In this document: positions 33,247-44,397 of the stretch, in pieces
How positions within the stretch are numbered: the stretch's first letter is position 1
Layout of the letters: every line of letters starts with the position of its first letter
The notes under the pieces: generated by a model
What the model was told of the DNA's origin: nothing
Seen by the model: the letters and a program-made list of their open reading frames with translations, nothing else
Database searches by the model: none
DNA from: Ictalurus punctatus
Lineage: Eukaryota > Chordata > Actinopteri > Siluriformes > Ictaluridae
Length of the DNA stretch: 64,000 bases
Reading direction: 5' to 3'
NCBI RefSeq assembly: GCF_001660625.3
Contig: NC_030435.2
Coordinates: 5,744,727-5,808,726 of the forward strand
Position numbers and translations under genes: made by a program

Positions 33247-36200
33247 GCTATCACATGATAGGTAACACCACTGTAAAAGAATATAACCATTTCAAACAGA
33301 CGTGTCTTATCTATATCTATTAAGTACTCACTAATGGTTAAGCAGTAATAGATTGGCTGTTGTTGGGATTCAGTCATGCTATTTTGTAAGCAAGCATTTT
33401 TTTTATTTTTTATAACTGAACCTATAGTTGAATACTTCATACAAAATGATTAACCCAGGCTGATCACTTAATGATAGAGCAAGCATCACAACATCACAAC
33501 ATTATCTCTACCAGTGAAGAAAAGTCTAACTTTACACTGCTTTCAGAAAACTGAGCTCTGGTCAGTGCTGGAGTGTGAAATCAAGAGAAGCGAGAGGATT
33601 CCCAGTAGGCCTGGTGATGGGGTCAGCTATAAATGAATTAGTGTGTAGGCTGGTTTTGCTCAGCGCTGGCCACATTTGTTCTCATTGCTTCACACACACA
33701 CACACGAACACACACACACTGCTACAGACATGCTGCTGCGGATGAGAGTGGTCCACACTTTACTGTTCTGTGACTCATGGTTCAATGTCAGTGTGATGCT
33801 CTATAAAGTTGAGAGAATTACTTACAAAAAAGTTTTGTTTGAGATTACTGTATGTCAGCAATTGTCTTCACTGTCTTCCACATACAGTACGCACCCACAA
33901 AATGTAAACACCACAACCAATTCTGTTTTGTAGTCATGAAGGGGGATTAATGATTGACTCCTAAATGATCGAATAGTACAGACCTTTGGTGCCTTCGGCG
34001 ATCTATGTATTAAATTGCAATTGGTCAGATAAGTCACTTCGAAAGGAGAAAAAAAAATGATTACATTCTAAGCAGGCTGTATTTTCTTGAAGGAGCGCGC
34101 ACATGCAAGAGAAATGCAGATAGGATAATACTGTCCAAATTAAAAATTTACACATTGACAAATAAATGTTTAATGAAGAAAATGAGGGAAAGTGAAACAC
34201 TTAGATGTTAAAGTCCAGTCAGTTATTTGTTACAGTGAGATGAAGCACTGACACCGATCCGTACCCATGATAATGAAATTAATTAATTTATAACAATATT
34301 CATGTTATATCAACAGATGGCCCAGCCCTAAGTCAAATCCATTATGCATGAATAAAATTCAAAACAATAGAGAGCATTATCCTTTTTCCCACACTACCAT
34401 TATATTGTACTCTCAACTCTCAAATTTTTTATTTATTTTTTTAAATACAAAAGTGCTGCAGCTAGTTGAGCATTTTGTGTGTCAGCGTTTAGATTTGGCT
34501 GTTGTTACCCCATCCTCCCTCGTTTGGCTGGACAGACTGGTGCCAAGCTGCGTTCATGCCAGCATCGCTTTGCCGTCCTCCATGCCATCTGTGTGCTCTC
34601 AGGTGAACGTGTACAGATGAGTCTGGCACATGCACTCCCCTTGTGGATAAGGTTTCTGCTTGGCACTAAGCTGTCTTTTAACATGGCAAACAATGCAGTG
34701 CCATCAAGGCTAACTGAAAGCTAGTCTGTGAATAAGTCTGTGCGAGCAGAAAGTTTGGACGAGCATCATTTTTCTTATTCTACCCTGTTACATTTTAGAG
34801 TCTCAAGAACAATTCTAGTACCATCGTAAAGGGGATAAAAAGTGCACATTTGTATGGTGACCTGGGAAAACCTGCGACATGGTCAAACTTTGATATTTTC
34901 TACTATATACTGTACTGAAAGCTACAAGCTCTCCTGAACTGAAATGAAAGGGAAGTTATAACGGTAACATGCAGTAAGACATAGGAGGCAAGTCAAAATA
35001 CAGGGGTCAAAATACATGCAGGCAAAGATAATCTATTTTCAAAGTTGCAACAGATAGAAAACAGTAATAAACAGTACAGTCTACAAGCACAAACTAATCA
35101 AGAGCACAGGACAGGTGAACACAATCAGGTAACAAACAAACGACAGGAGAGGGGCAGAAAGCCAAGGCAACATAATTAAGTAGCCTAAATAAAACATTTT
35201 GTCATTTTGTTATATTCGTTTATGTTTTAAAGGGGGGGGGGATTTTGGTGGATTTTCCCAGAATGGAAAAAGACTAGTTGTATGGTCCCGCTAAACATTG
35301 TACACTACCTTGTTGCAATATATTGTAAATACATGTGCTTTTCTTTTCAAAGAAAACTCATTAGTAAATTGTAGTTACACCATGTAAATTAAACATTAGA
35401 AAATTCTGACAAAACACTACTTCTTCCATGATCTAGTGTTGATTTATAGCATGTTTGTGTGTTATGGTTGAGCACTATGGTCAATACGGGGATGATTTGA
35501 ATCACTTTTCAGAAGACATCATTAGTACGATCATAACAGTGATGTAGCCCACTGCTACTCAATATCTAATGTTAGGTACGTACCTGATGTTGAGGTTTGT
35601 TTATTTACCAGTTGTTTCATTTCCCTCCTTTCCCTTACAGAATAGTAACTACATAGTAACTACTAAATAATAACCTGGGACTTAATAAGGATGAATATGA
35701 AATATTATTAAACTCTAGTTTTAATTTCTCCCTTTTCTTTCTATTTGAACAAATCATAATATTGTGATACTGTGTATTGTCAAGTATTGTTATATGACAC
35801 CACGACCTCTTAAATTGTTATATGATACAACACGCTATTAAACCACACATGAACTGAGCTATCGTAGGCTGCATTTTAGTATTTGTAAGTGTGTTTATTA
35901 TGCGTTTAGGATTGCAAATGATGCAATTTCAAAATGGCTCATTTTAATTTGTTTAATTGCAAATAAAATCTGATATAGTGAGCTTGAAAAAAAGGGCCTG
36001 TTAAGCGATTATATAAAAATAAGCATTAAAACTTCAAATATTTCAGCAGTTTGCACTTTGAGAAGCACTTATGAGTCTTGAATGGTGAAAAAATGAAGTA
36101 ATCATATAGCGAAATTCATTTTAAAATCACAAATTATGGGGTTTTTATGTCATTAAATAGAAAATTAGTTGCTTGAAAGTGCATCATTCTATATCTCTTG

Positions 36201-36329
36201 ACTACCGTGACATTTTCATTCATTCATGCCCAGCCAGCATCACAAGAAAAAAAAATCCACGTTTGTTATTATTGATTGTTCACATTTATAATGCAGTCCA
36301 ATTGACAATTATCAAAAAAATAGAGGCCT
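33247..36329. other. non-coding, mostly unique sequence
   Basis: No gene or well-supported transposon is seen. A (CA)n patch lies at 33690-33718 and a G run at 35231-35240. The stretch 34480-34720 has balanced composition and no repeat similarity that I recognise. The rest is AT-rich. Confidence 0.45.
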
Positions 36330-36787
36330 TTTAGCAATCTCTAAAGTTTCATTGGGAGTGATTTGCACCATAGTGTGGCTCGTTTGATGTTCCGAGTCCA
36401 ATGAAAGCTCCCAGACTCCGGACCTCGTCCGTTTCATCTCTCAATTACTAAATTAGTTTGTGGATGTTCTGCCTTCATCTGTCACAATATGGCTCGAGTT
36501 TGATGAAGTGAGAAAAAAGTCTGAAAAGAGAGGCACAGGCAGCTGGTGGTGTTTCAAAGGCACTCAGGCCCTTAAAGATGATCTGTGTTTCGTTTCATGT
36601 GCCGTAGCCCAGGCTTATGAACTGGGCTCTGGGGTTTATGGTGTTTTATTTTTTTCACACGAGAGAAAGAGAATCTGTTTGATTTGTCTGAAGTTCTGTA
36701 GATTAATATACAGCTGTCACGGGCCCAAGGATCCACACCTCATCAGAAGCCTTTCATCTGTGCAATAGCACCTCGGGCATCAGACAG
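36330..36787. other. candidate conserved non-coding element
   Basis: This repeat-free, compositionally balanced block ends at a CA microsatellite. It includes TCTCAATTACTAAATTAGTT and CCCAGGCTTATGAACTGGGC, the latter with inverted CCCAG/CTGGG arms. A plus-strand frame is open for 102 codons without domain or splice support. Conservation was not tested. Confidence 0.35.
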
Positions 36788-36788
36788 G

Positions 36789-36836
<48 letters not shown>
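36788..36836. repeat. (CA)n microsatellite
   Basis: About 24 CA units. Confidence 0.95.
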
Positions 36837-36839
<3 letters not shown>

Positions 36840-37514
36840 GATATGTAGTCTATCTCTCTTTTTCACCGTCTGGGTCTCACTTTTACACATTCATGTACGA
36901 AGTTCAATTTAAATTCAATATATGCATGTGAATTTTGCATATCATTTCTATGTCAGGTTTTTATGTAAGGGATTATGGTGATGGCTTCCGCTGTGATGAT
37001 GGCCTGTCTCGGCTCACTTTGGCCCCCTGTGTAACTGACAATCATGTGTTTTTAAAAGGCCGTTTGCACTCATGAGCTGGTGAGAGATCACAGGTTCTGT
37101 GTTTTGTGCCTCTTTAAATATCACTTTAGATATGTTTAACATGCCAGCCGGTCCCACATAAGAGAGAGGGAGTGGCAGAGAGCACATGGTCACTTGTGGA
37201 TAAGGCTTGCTCTCAGTAAAAGCTGTTTAAGTTCACAGGTACTGTAAATTCCCGAATTTTTGCCACCCTTCAAGAGAATAGGTTAAACTGATCGTATAAA
37301 ATAAAAACACATCATGTTAGTCACAGTGAAGCAAAATTTGCAAGTGAACAATGAGAAAATTGGTCACCTGATCCCTCACTATCTTCTTTCTCTTGTTTTT
37401 GTACTTGTAGTTGTTGTTGTTTTTGTATTTTTCTTCGATGATTTACTTTTCCTACTGTGTTGTAGTTGTTCTCATTGTTGTTATTGTCTTTTTCTTGTAT
37501 GTTTTAGATTTTTT
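36837..37514. other. non-coding, mostly unique sequence
   Basis: No gene is recognised. The stretch 36960-37110 is compositionally balanced. 37400-37500 is T-rich low-complexity sequence. Confidence 0.45.
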
Positions 37515-37640
37515 TCCCAAATGAGCAAGCCACTGAGTGGCGACAGTGGCAAGGAAAAACTCCCTAAGATGTTTTAAGAGGAAGAAACCTTGAGAGGAAC
37601 CCGACTCAGAAGGGAACCCGTCCTCATCTGGATAACAACA
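37515..37640 (+). repeat. fish dispersed repeat, right-end type
   Basis: AGTGGCAAGGAAAAACTCCC, then AGAGGAAGAAACCTTGAGAG and GGGAACCCGTCCTCATCTGG, form a sequence I recognise as a common fish dispersed repeat. The piece at 19672 is typical of its other end. Confidence 0.5.
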
Positions 37641-37649
37641 ATTAGTGTG

Positions 37650-38880
37650 AAAAAGTTCATTATGGATTTATATGCATTTCTTCAGCTGCACAACTGTACA
37701 GGGTCTACGTTGCCTTATTTTGTGCTTCATAATGCGTCACACATTCTCAATGGGAGACAGGTCAGGACTGCAGGCAGACCATGCTAACACCCGCACTCTC
37801 TGCTTACACAACCATGCGCTTGTAATCCGGACAGAATGTGATTTGGCGTTGTCCTGTTCTGGATGGAAGCAGATGTTGCTCCAAAATGTGTACATATATT
37901 TCTGCATTAATGATGCCCTTACAGATGTGCAAGTTACCAATGCCATGGGCACTGACACACCACCATACCAGATGCTGGCTTTTGGACCTGACGCTGATAA
38001 CAGCTTGGATAGTCCTTTTCCTCTTTGGCCCGGAGAACAAGATGGCTGTTTTGTCCAAAAACTATTTGAAACGTTGACTCGTTGGACCACAAAACACGAT
38101 TCCACTGTGCTACTGTCCATCTCAGATGAGACCGAGCCCAGAGAAGAGACAGTGTTGATGTATGGCTTCTGCTTTGCATAGTAAAGCCTTAACTTGCATC
38201 GGTGGATGCAGCAGCGAATGGTGTTCAGTGTCAAAGGTTTACCAAAGTATTCCCGAGCCCATGTCAGGATATCCATTACAGACTCATGACGGTTTTTAAG
38301 ACGTAGACGTCTGAGGGATCGGAGATCACGCGCATTCAGAAGTGGTTTTTGCCTTGCCCTTTACACATCGAGATTTGACCGGATTCCTTGAATCTTCTAA
38401 TTATATTGTGCACTGCAGAAGGTGAAATGCCCAAAATCCTACCGATTTGTCTTTGGGGAAAGATGTTCTCAGAGTTTTAGGTAATTTACTGATGCATCTG
38501 TTGGCAGATCTGCGAGCCTCGACCCATCCTTGCTGTTGAAGGACTAGGCCTTTTTTGGAGGCTCCTTATATACTATGATTAGATGATTGCTCACCTGTTT
38601 CACATCACCTTCTTATTTCAACTTCTCACATCGCTATTAGTCCTAAATTGCCCGTGTCCCAACTTTTCTGGAAAATATTGCATGCATCAATTTCAAAATA
38701 AGCATTTATCTTCAAAAACCTATGCAGTTGATTAGGTAAAACATCAAATACCTTGTCTTTATACGTTTTCTGTTTAAATACAAGTCAAAGTACCTTTACA
38801 AATCACTCCTCTTTGCTTTTATCAGCATTTTCCATACTGTCCCAACAGAAGTGGGGTTGTAGTTGTTGTCAATGTTGCTA
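37650..38880 (-). mobile_element. Tc1-like DNA transposon, degraded
   Basis: It encloses the transposase relic described separately. Beyond the 5' side of the relic lies a ~300 bp flank with GTGTCCCAACTTTTCTGG and ACTGTCCCAACAGAAGTGGG, consistent with a terminal region. The other terminus is not clear, and the left limit is set where the dispersed repeat stops. Confidence 0.6.
37690..38560 (-). pseudogene. Tc1-type transposase, frameshifted
   Basis: Three minus-strand frames must be combined to follow the protein. The recognisable parts are, in order, YFGKPLTLNTIRCCIHRCKL, then LWSNESTFQIVFGQN, the segment with EEKDYPSCYQRQVQKPAS, then QDNAKSHSVRITSAWL and CSPDLSPIENV. These are the DDE-domain landmarks of Tc1 transposases. 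The first catalytic Asp of the usual WSDES is Asn here (WSNES). The second (QDN) and third (ENV) are kept. Frameshifts and the D-to-N change make it inactive. Confidence 0.85.
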
Positions 38881-38892
38881 CTGTAATTTTTC

Positions 38893-38896
<4 letters not shown>

Positions 38897-38970
<74 letters not shown>
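38897..38970. repeat. (TA)n microsatellite
   Basis: About 36 TA units. Confidence 0.97.
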
Positions 38971-38971
<1 letters not shown>

Positions 38972-40299
38972 TGAATGTAATTTATTTCTGACAGAGATCC
39001 CAAAACGTTTACAACTTTCATAAAAGTTCTGCTGTATTCACAGAATTATGTTTTACAGACAGTTTATACACACATAGTGAACTAACTTGCCATTGGTGTT
39101 CTTGTTCATTCTAGATGATGCAAGCAAAAGTAAAGGGTTAGGGTTACAGTGCAACTCAATAAAGATGATCAATAAATCCTAATGAAATGATCTAATTAAA
39201 ATGCTTCTGGAAGTATTTCTCGCATAATTAAGACCCGATAACTCTCACAGAGATGCATTTTCTCAAATGAAAGCAAAGCAAAAAACAATGTACTACGGAG
39301 TAAAATGACCACAGTGGGGCGCTGTTCAAAGCACAGTAGAATGTGCACAATATTCTCTTCAAGGTCAAAATATCAGCACATAGAGGCTTGATGTTCAGCC
39401 TGAGTAAAACATGCAGCTTTTGAATTTTTAGGTTTCATCCCTGTATGATGGTAATCTTTGGATTAAAAATTTAAATAGCAAATACTGGCAACTTATTTCG
39501 ATTTAACTTATTTTCGATTTAACTTATTAAGATTTCGATGTTGTTCACGAACAATAGCACATTAAACCTGACACTGACAGTGACCTATTGACAAGTTTTC
39601 TGTTGTTTACTTGAACTTGCTCGTATTTATATAGCTCAATCATTCCTACAAATTTCATATCTCTTACTGGATTTTCAAACAGAATACAGATATCGCTTCA
39701 CATTTCAATTACATTTCTTTGGACTTATTTTGGATGTTAGATATAAACTCATAAACAACAGGGTCATTATCCCAAAAGAGTGGATAAAATCTCTGCAATT
39801 ACCGTTGACGTAAATTCAGAAAATTGTTTTAAAAACACTTCACAAAATAAAGCGCATTTACTGTAATAATACTATTATTATTATTATTATTATTATTATT
39901 TTAAATGAAAGCCATTGTTCATGGTTGAGTTTTGCTTGTTTAAATTGTTGAAACGAAATTAACCCGCTTCCTGTTTGGGAAATACGGTTAGAGTTTGTTC
40001 AAGTTTTAAAATAGCAGGGATATAACTTTAAAATTAGAGTTACAGTCTTGAAAATGTGAGATCATGGTGTGCAAAATATTATTTGTTGACTGACGTTTGT
40101 CAGGAATCTTTTCATCGCTGCATTACACAGTTTAATATTTTGATCTATTAAAATGTTGACTTTACTGTTTTGTAGTGCATTCATATTCGTTTTTAATGCT
40201 AATGAATTCCTCTTGATACTAATCCTCACCTATTACATGTGGTCTGTGGTACACTATAAAAAAATTAAGTTAAAATGTCTTATAGGCTGATTCATCTGA
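38971..40299. other. non-coding, AT-rich sequence
   Basis: No gene is seen. It contains an (ATT)n run at about 39877-39901. Confidence 0.5.
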
Positions 40300-40480
40300 T
40301 TTACGAGCGGTGGTTCTCAGTTCCAGCCCTAGTTATGCCATATTCTGCACATTTAATTGTGTTTTTCCTTTTCTAACACACCTGCAACAGCTCGTAAATA
40401 CTTTAGACTTTAAGCATAAGCTCATTAATACTTTAGGTACGAATCTGTAGTTGCTGAGTCAAGTCTAGAGTAGGAAAGCA
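40300..40480. repeat. dispersed fish repeat fragment
   Basis: GTGGTTCTCAGTTCCAGCCC, then CACATTTAATTGTGTTTTTC and TAACACACCTGCAACAGCTC, resemble a widespread fish repeat. AATACTTTAG recurs within it at 40397 and 40426. Confidence 0.4.
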
Positions 40481-40829
40481 CAAGAACAATTATTTTATAA
40501 TACTCTGGCTCCATCTAAGGACAGAGAATTGAAATGCAAGACTGTGCCATTTGGGTGATTAAAATTTTGGACATGTACGCTCTACCACTGCTCATGGGCC
40601 TCATAGGACATTACACATAAGGTATGAGCAATTTGTGCAAGAAATGCTGAGTTGTTTTTGTAACTGGAATCTTTGGTGTTTATCGGATACAACAATAAAT
40701 TAATAAAAGAAAAAAATAATACATGACAAAAACTGTTGTGCGTATACACCAGTTTGAAGTATTCAGCTTTCTTGGAAACGGTAGTACAGGTACTCAAAGG
40801 TATATAACATACTGACTAGACTGTGCTAC

Positions 40830-41960
40830 TGGGGGACTTGCGTGCTTATGTTAGGAATGACTGAGATGCTTGGAGGCGCATGATTGGGAGGAATGGCCTC
40901 CTGGAGCAGAACTTGAGTGGTGAAATGTTATTGCACTTCTGTGCAAGCAATGGATTTAATACTTGGTACTGGAACACCTTGCGCCAAAGGTCAGTGATCA
41001 ATTTTATGATTGTATCACCAGACAATGTTTTACACCCAGGTATAGAAAGGGGCAGAGCTGTCAAAAGATCACCAACTGAGTGAGTCTGATTAATTGCAGA
41101 GGGTGCCAGGCAGATGTACCTAGGAGGGACTTCTTGAGATCATCTGGTAGCTTGGGTGAGAGATGAATTTAACTCTGAAAAGACTTCTCCCTTGTAGCGA
41201 GTGAGGTCGGGGGGCACTGAGTCTGAATGGACCACGTCCAAGTGCGCAGTCATAGAGTTAGCCAATGCCCATGGTCTGCTGAGCAAGTTCCAGGGAGTAT
41301 TGACCTCTACCGAAGATACTGTTGAGCAAAGGATGGAGCACTTTGAGGAAAAAGGGAACCAAATAGTGTGTACCAATTATAGACAATTCTAGACTTTCAG
41401 TCTCCTGGGAAACGTTTATGTGAGGGTTCTGGGTTCCAGCCAGGCTGTGGAACAGTGTACCAACTCTGTACATTTGCACAGCTTTATGGGGGGTCTGGGG
41501 AGTATGCTAATCCAGGCTACCTCTGATTTGGGGATTTGGAGAAGGCCTGGGAATGTGAGAATTCTTGGGAATTCCTCAACACTTGTTGTGGAAGGTACTG
41601 CAGGAGGGTGGGGTATCTGGGTCACTACTTCAGTCTGTGTGTGAATGCAGTGAGAGTTGTCAAAACCATTTAGGGTTGGTGTCAGACTTTATCATGTGTG
41701 CCTCTATTCCTGGGATATCAAGGTCTAGTATAGGTGGTTAGATGCAAAGGTGGCTGGGATGAAAATGAGCATCTCCATGTTTGAAACCACGGCTCTCCCA
41801 AAATGAAACATTGACAAATGGCTTTAGTCAGCAGAACCAGTGCCAGTTCTGTAACTCTACATCCCTATCCTTACGTATGGCCATGAGCTGTGACTAGTGA
41901 CCCAAAGGTTTTGATTATGAGGGAATATGACAGGGTCATGCGATCTGATGTACTCTGAAG
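40830..41960 (+). pseudogene. eroded LINE coding region (APE endonuclease class)
   Basis: The forward reading at 40880-41083 gives IGRNGLLEQN, FCASNGF and TWYWNTLRQRSVINFMIV, characteristic of the endonuclease domain of a fish non-LTR element different from the one at 29.8 kb. After 41190 come TESEWTTSKCAVIELA, a segment ending in EDTVEQRMEHFEE, and near 41870 YGHEL, all in element order but with frame changes and internal deletions. No reverse transcriptase active site survives. An I/Nimb-type affiliation is possible but uncertain. Confidence 0.6.
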
Positions 41961-42349
41961 GAGCAGGTGCGAAACAAAGTCCAACTCGGCCATATCACAA
42001 CCGAAACCAGCGCTGACGTTACACCAACCAAATATTTGTGAGTATTTTTACAATATTTTTCAGAATAATCTTTTAAGTCTTCAAAGAGCAACTGCATTAA
42101 CTGCCCATGATTCATTTCCCTCATAAAAGAGAACATAACACAAAGTTAGAGCCCAAGTGAGAGAAACAGCAAGTAAAATTCCACAGAAATAGATGACAAC
42201 GTCCTTATTGTAGAGCAATAGGTGCAGTTTTGATGCTAATCATGATAAGTATTCCTCAACAATGGTGTTAATTTTGGTGACGTGCACCAAAATGAAAAAA
42301 TGGTCACCAACGACAAATAGCTGCTGCTATACATCCATCCATCCAGCCC

Positions 42350-42590
42350 TTGGGGTGGCTGTGGCTCAGGTGGTGAACGGGTTGTCCACTAATCGTAAGG
42401 TTGGCGGTTTGATTCCTGGCCAACATGACTCCGCATACCAAAGTGTCTTTGGGCAAGACATTGAAACTGAAGTTGCTCCAGACGGCAATTTAGTGCCTTG
42501 CATGGCAGCTCTGCTAACACTGATGGGTGAATGAGACACAGTGTAAAGCGCTTTGGATAAAAGCTCTATATAAGTGCAGACCATTTACTG
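42350..42590 (+). mobile_element. tRNA-derived SINE, near full length
   Basis: GTGGCTCAGGTGGTGAACGG (A-box-like) and GGCGGTTTGATTCCTGGCC (B-box-like) form the head. The body carries AAAGTGTCTTTGGGCAAGAC and CACAGTGTAAAGCGCTTTGG, and it ends near TATATAAGTGCAGACCATTT. This is a second, distinct SINE family. Confidence 0.8.
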
Positions 42591-42597
42591 CTTTTTC

Positions 42598-42870
42598 TAC
42601 AAAGGGGAGCCTGGAGCCTCAGGGCACAAGACAGGGACACCCTGGACAGGGTGCCAACCCATTTCAGGGCACAATCACACATGCATTCACACACTATGGA
42701 CAATTTAGAAATGCCAATCAGCCTACAACACATGTGTTTGGACTGGTGGAGGAAGCCAGAGTATCTGGAAGACACCGCAAAGCACGGGGAGATCATGCAA
42801 GCTCCATGCACACAGGGCGGAGGTGGGATTCAAATCCCCAACCCCAGAGGTTCCACCATACCCCTGCTAT
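42598..42870 (-). mobile_element. tRNA-derived SINE, minus strand
   Basis: It reads from its 3' side with GGAGCCTGGAGCCTCAGGGC, then ACACCCTGGACAGGGTGCCA and GCCTACAACACATGTGTTTG. It ends at the reversed B-box-like GGGATTCAAATCCCCAACCC. It is the same family as 8989-9151 and 61790-62085. It abuts the SINE before it, suggesting clustered insertion. Confidence 0.8.
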
Positions 42871-43092
42871 ACGTACATTAAGGATACATTTTATATTTCC
42901 AAACACACTGGAATTGTAAGAGCACCATGACTATGACTGACTATGTTGAAAGCTCATGATCATAGTGGTAAATCAGAAATTTGTCTATAATTCTTCTACT
43001 AAGAGATTCAAATTTGATCAAATGTACATTTACTTAAAGTGGTCCAAATTCCATGCCTGGTACTGGTTTTCTAGGTTTCCTTGTTGCAGGTT

Positions 43093-43138
<46 letters not shown>
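43093..43138. repeat. T homopolymer
   Basis: About 46 consecutive T. Its length may be affected by sequencing or assembly. Confidence 0.9.
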
Positions 43139-43143
<5 letters not shown>

Positions 43144-43189
43144 AGAAATGAAAAAGTACTTCATGGCCACTATTTACCCATCTTCTAAT

Positions 43190-43540
43190 AGCTAATTCCA
43201 GCATGCTACTGCACCTTGTCACAAAGCAAAAGTCATCTCAAACTGTTTTCATGAACATGACAATGAGTTCAGTGTTCTTCAGTGGCCTTCCCAGTCACCG
43301 GATCTGAATCCAGTAGAACACCTTTGGGACATGATAGAACCGGAGACTCACACCTGAGAAATCTGGAGGAACTTCATGATGCAATCATGTCAGCGTGGAC
43401 CAGAATCTGAAAGGAATGTTTCCAACATCTTGTGGAATCCATGGCATGAAGAACTGAAGCTGGTTTGAGAGCAAATGGAGGCCCTACCCAGAATTAGTAT
43501 AGTGTTCCTAATAAAGTGCTCAGTGAGTGTATGTTATTTG
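43190..43540 (+). pseudogene. Tc1-like transposase C-terminal relic with terminal repeat
   Basis: The forward reading gives LQWPSQSPDLNPVEHLWDMI, the third-residue segment of Tc1 transposases. The reading downstream is broken by stops and frame changes. It is followed by TTCCTAATAAAGTGCTCAGT and GAGTGTA (43504-43531), which matches a Tc1 terminal repeat known from fish. The N-terminal two thirds are absent. Confidence 0.75.
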
Positions 43541-43570
43541 GTAGCGTTAGCACACGATGGCGACAAAGTA

Positions 43571-43641
<71 letters not shown>

Positions 43642-43646
43642 CCTAC

Positions 43647-43737
<91 letters not shown>
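43571..43737. repeat. compound (CA)n-(TC)n-(CA)n microsatellite
   Basis: CA at 43572-43639, TC at 43650-43684 and CA at 43692-43737, with short unique spacers. All ORFs over it on both strands are artefacts. Confidence 0.97.
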
Positions 43738-43739
<2 letters not shown>

Positions 43740-44085
43740 TGTGCTGCTATAGGGAGTTACCAGCAGAGAGCGCTATATGACAATATTTTCCAAAGCAATT
43801 TTCACTTAAGCGCAAGAAAAAAGATGTTTATTCCAGAGCAAGACTGAATTCTCTTGAATTTTGAACATTACGTTCATTTATAACGCTTAAAAGTCAATTT
43901 TAAGCACGTGCACTGATAACACTAATGAATCTGTTGGTCTACAGAATAAGCCATTATAATAAACACACAATTATGGCGAGTAAACAGCACACATATCAGG
44001 GCATTTAATTCAATCTAGCTGAATCTGCCCTGTCGTAGATGATTTAGCTGCTGAATGAACAGATGAACAGAGCAGAGCCCTGCCC

Positions 44086-44087
<2 letters not shown>
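43738..44087. other. sequence upstream of the dock10-like promoter
   Basis: No coding sequence or repeat is recognised. It would be the distal promoter region of the gene that starts at 44272. Confidence 0.4.
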
Positions 44088-44132
<45 letters not shown>

Positions 44133-44271
44133 CGCGCGCGCTGTCGCTGTCTGGAACAGCAGTCGCTTGCGTTAACGTGATTTTTTTTATCATAAGGGAT
44201 TTTTTGTGTTTTTAAATTGTTGGGTTTTTTAAAATCTGAGATCATTTGTCGGATTTTTCGCTGATGAACAA
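44088..44271 (+). promoter_or_regulatory. CpG-rich promoter-like region and 5' UTR of the dock10-like gene
   Basis: A (GA)n tract (44088-44129) is followed by GGCGCGCGCGCGC, then CpG-containing sequence (CTGTCGCTG, AGTCGCTTGCG, TTAACGTG) leading into the ATG. CpG density continues through the exon to about 44400, unlike the CpG-poor surroundings. No TATA box is obvious close to the start. The transcription start cannot be placed from sequence. Confidence 0.5.
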
Positions 44272-44317
44272 ATGGCAGCGGAATCATCGACCCGGAGATT
44301 CACCAAGAACCTGCTGA
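44264..44317 (+). promoter_or_regulatory. upstream ORF overlapping the dock10-like start codon
   Basis: An ATG at 44264, eight bases before the main ATG and out of frame, opens a 17-codon ORF that ends with TGA at 44315-44317, inside the main coding exon. If the 5' UTR includes it, scanning ribosomes would meet it first and main-frame translation would depend on leaky scanning. Confidence 0.5.
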
Positions 44318-44382
44318 AACCCGGCAGCGCGGCCGAGATCCGCCAAACAGCGTCCAGTGCGGTGAGGATTTCTGCTCTCACG
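44272..44382 (+). CDS. dock10: dock10-like first coding exon (DOCK-D family Rho GEF), partial gene
   Basis: DOCK-D (zizimin) proteins are large cytoplasmic exchange factors that activate Cdc42 and, for some members, Rac. This exon would encode only the extreme N-terminus, ahead of the DUF3398 and PH regions. The 37 residues include TRRFTKNLLKPGSAAEIRQ, matching the DOCK-D start (R-[RK]-F-T, then KPG-AAE-[IL]-R) and closest to DOCK10 as I remember it; dock9 or dock11 remain possible. The start has G at +4. Homology (SSAVRISAL against the family's S-x-x-VR-x-S) favours the donor ACG|GTAAAC after 44382. A stronger-looking donor, GCG|GTGAGG, would end the exon at 44361; both are phase 0. No second exon was found, so intron 1 runs past the window. 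Confidence 0.75.
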
Positions 44383-44397
44383 GTAAACTGCGCTCCA

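Noticed and set aside
42350..42440. tRNA gene
   Set aside because: Same reason: it is a SINE head with conserved promoter boxes and no complete fold.
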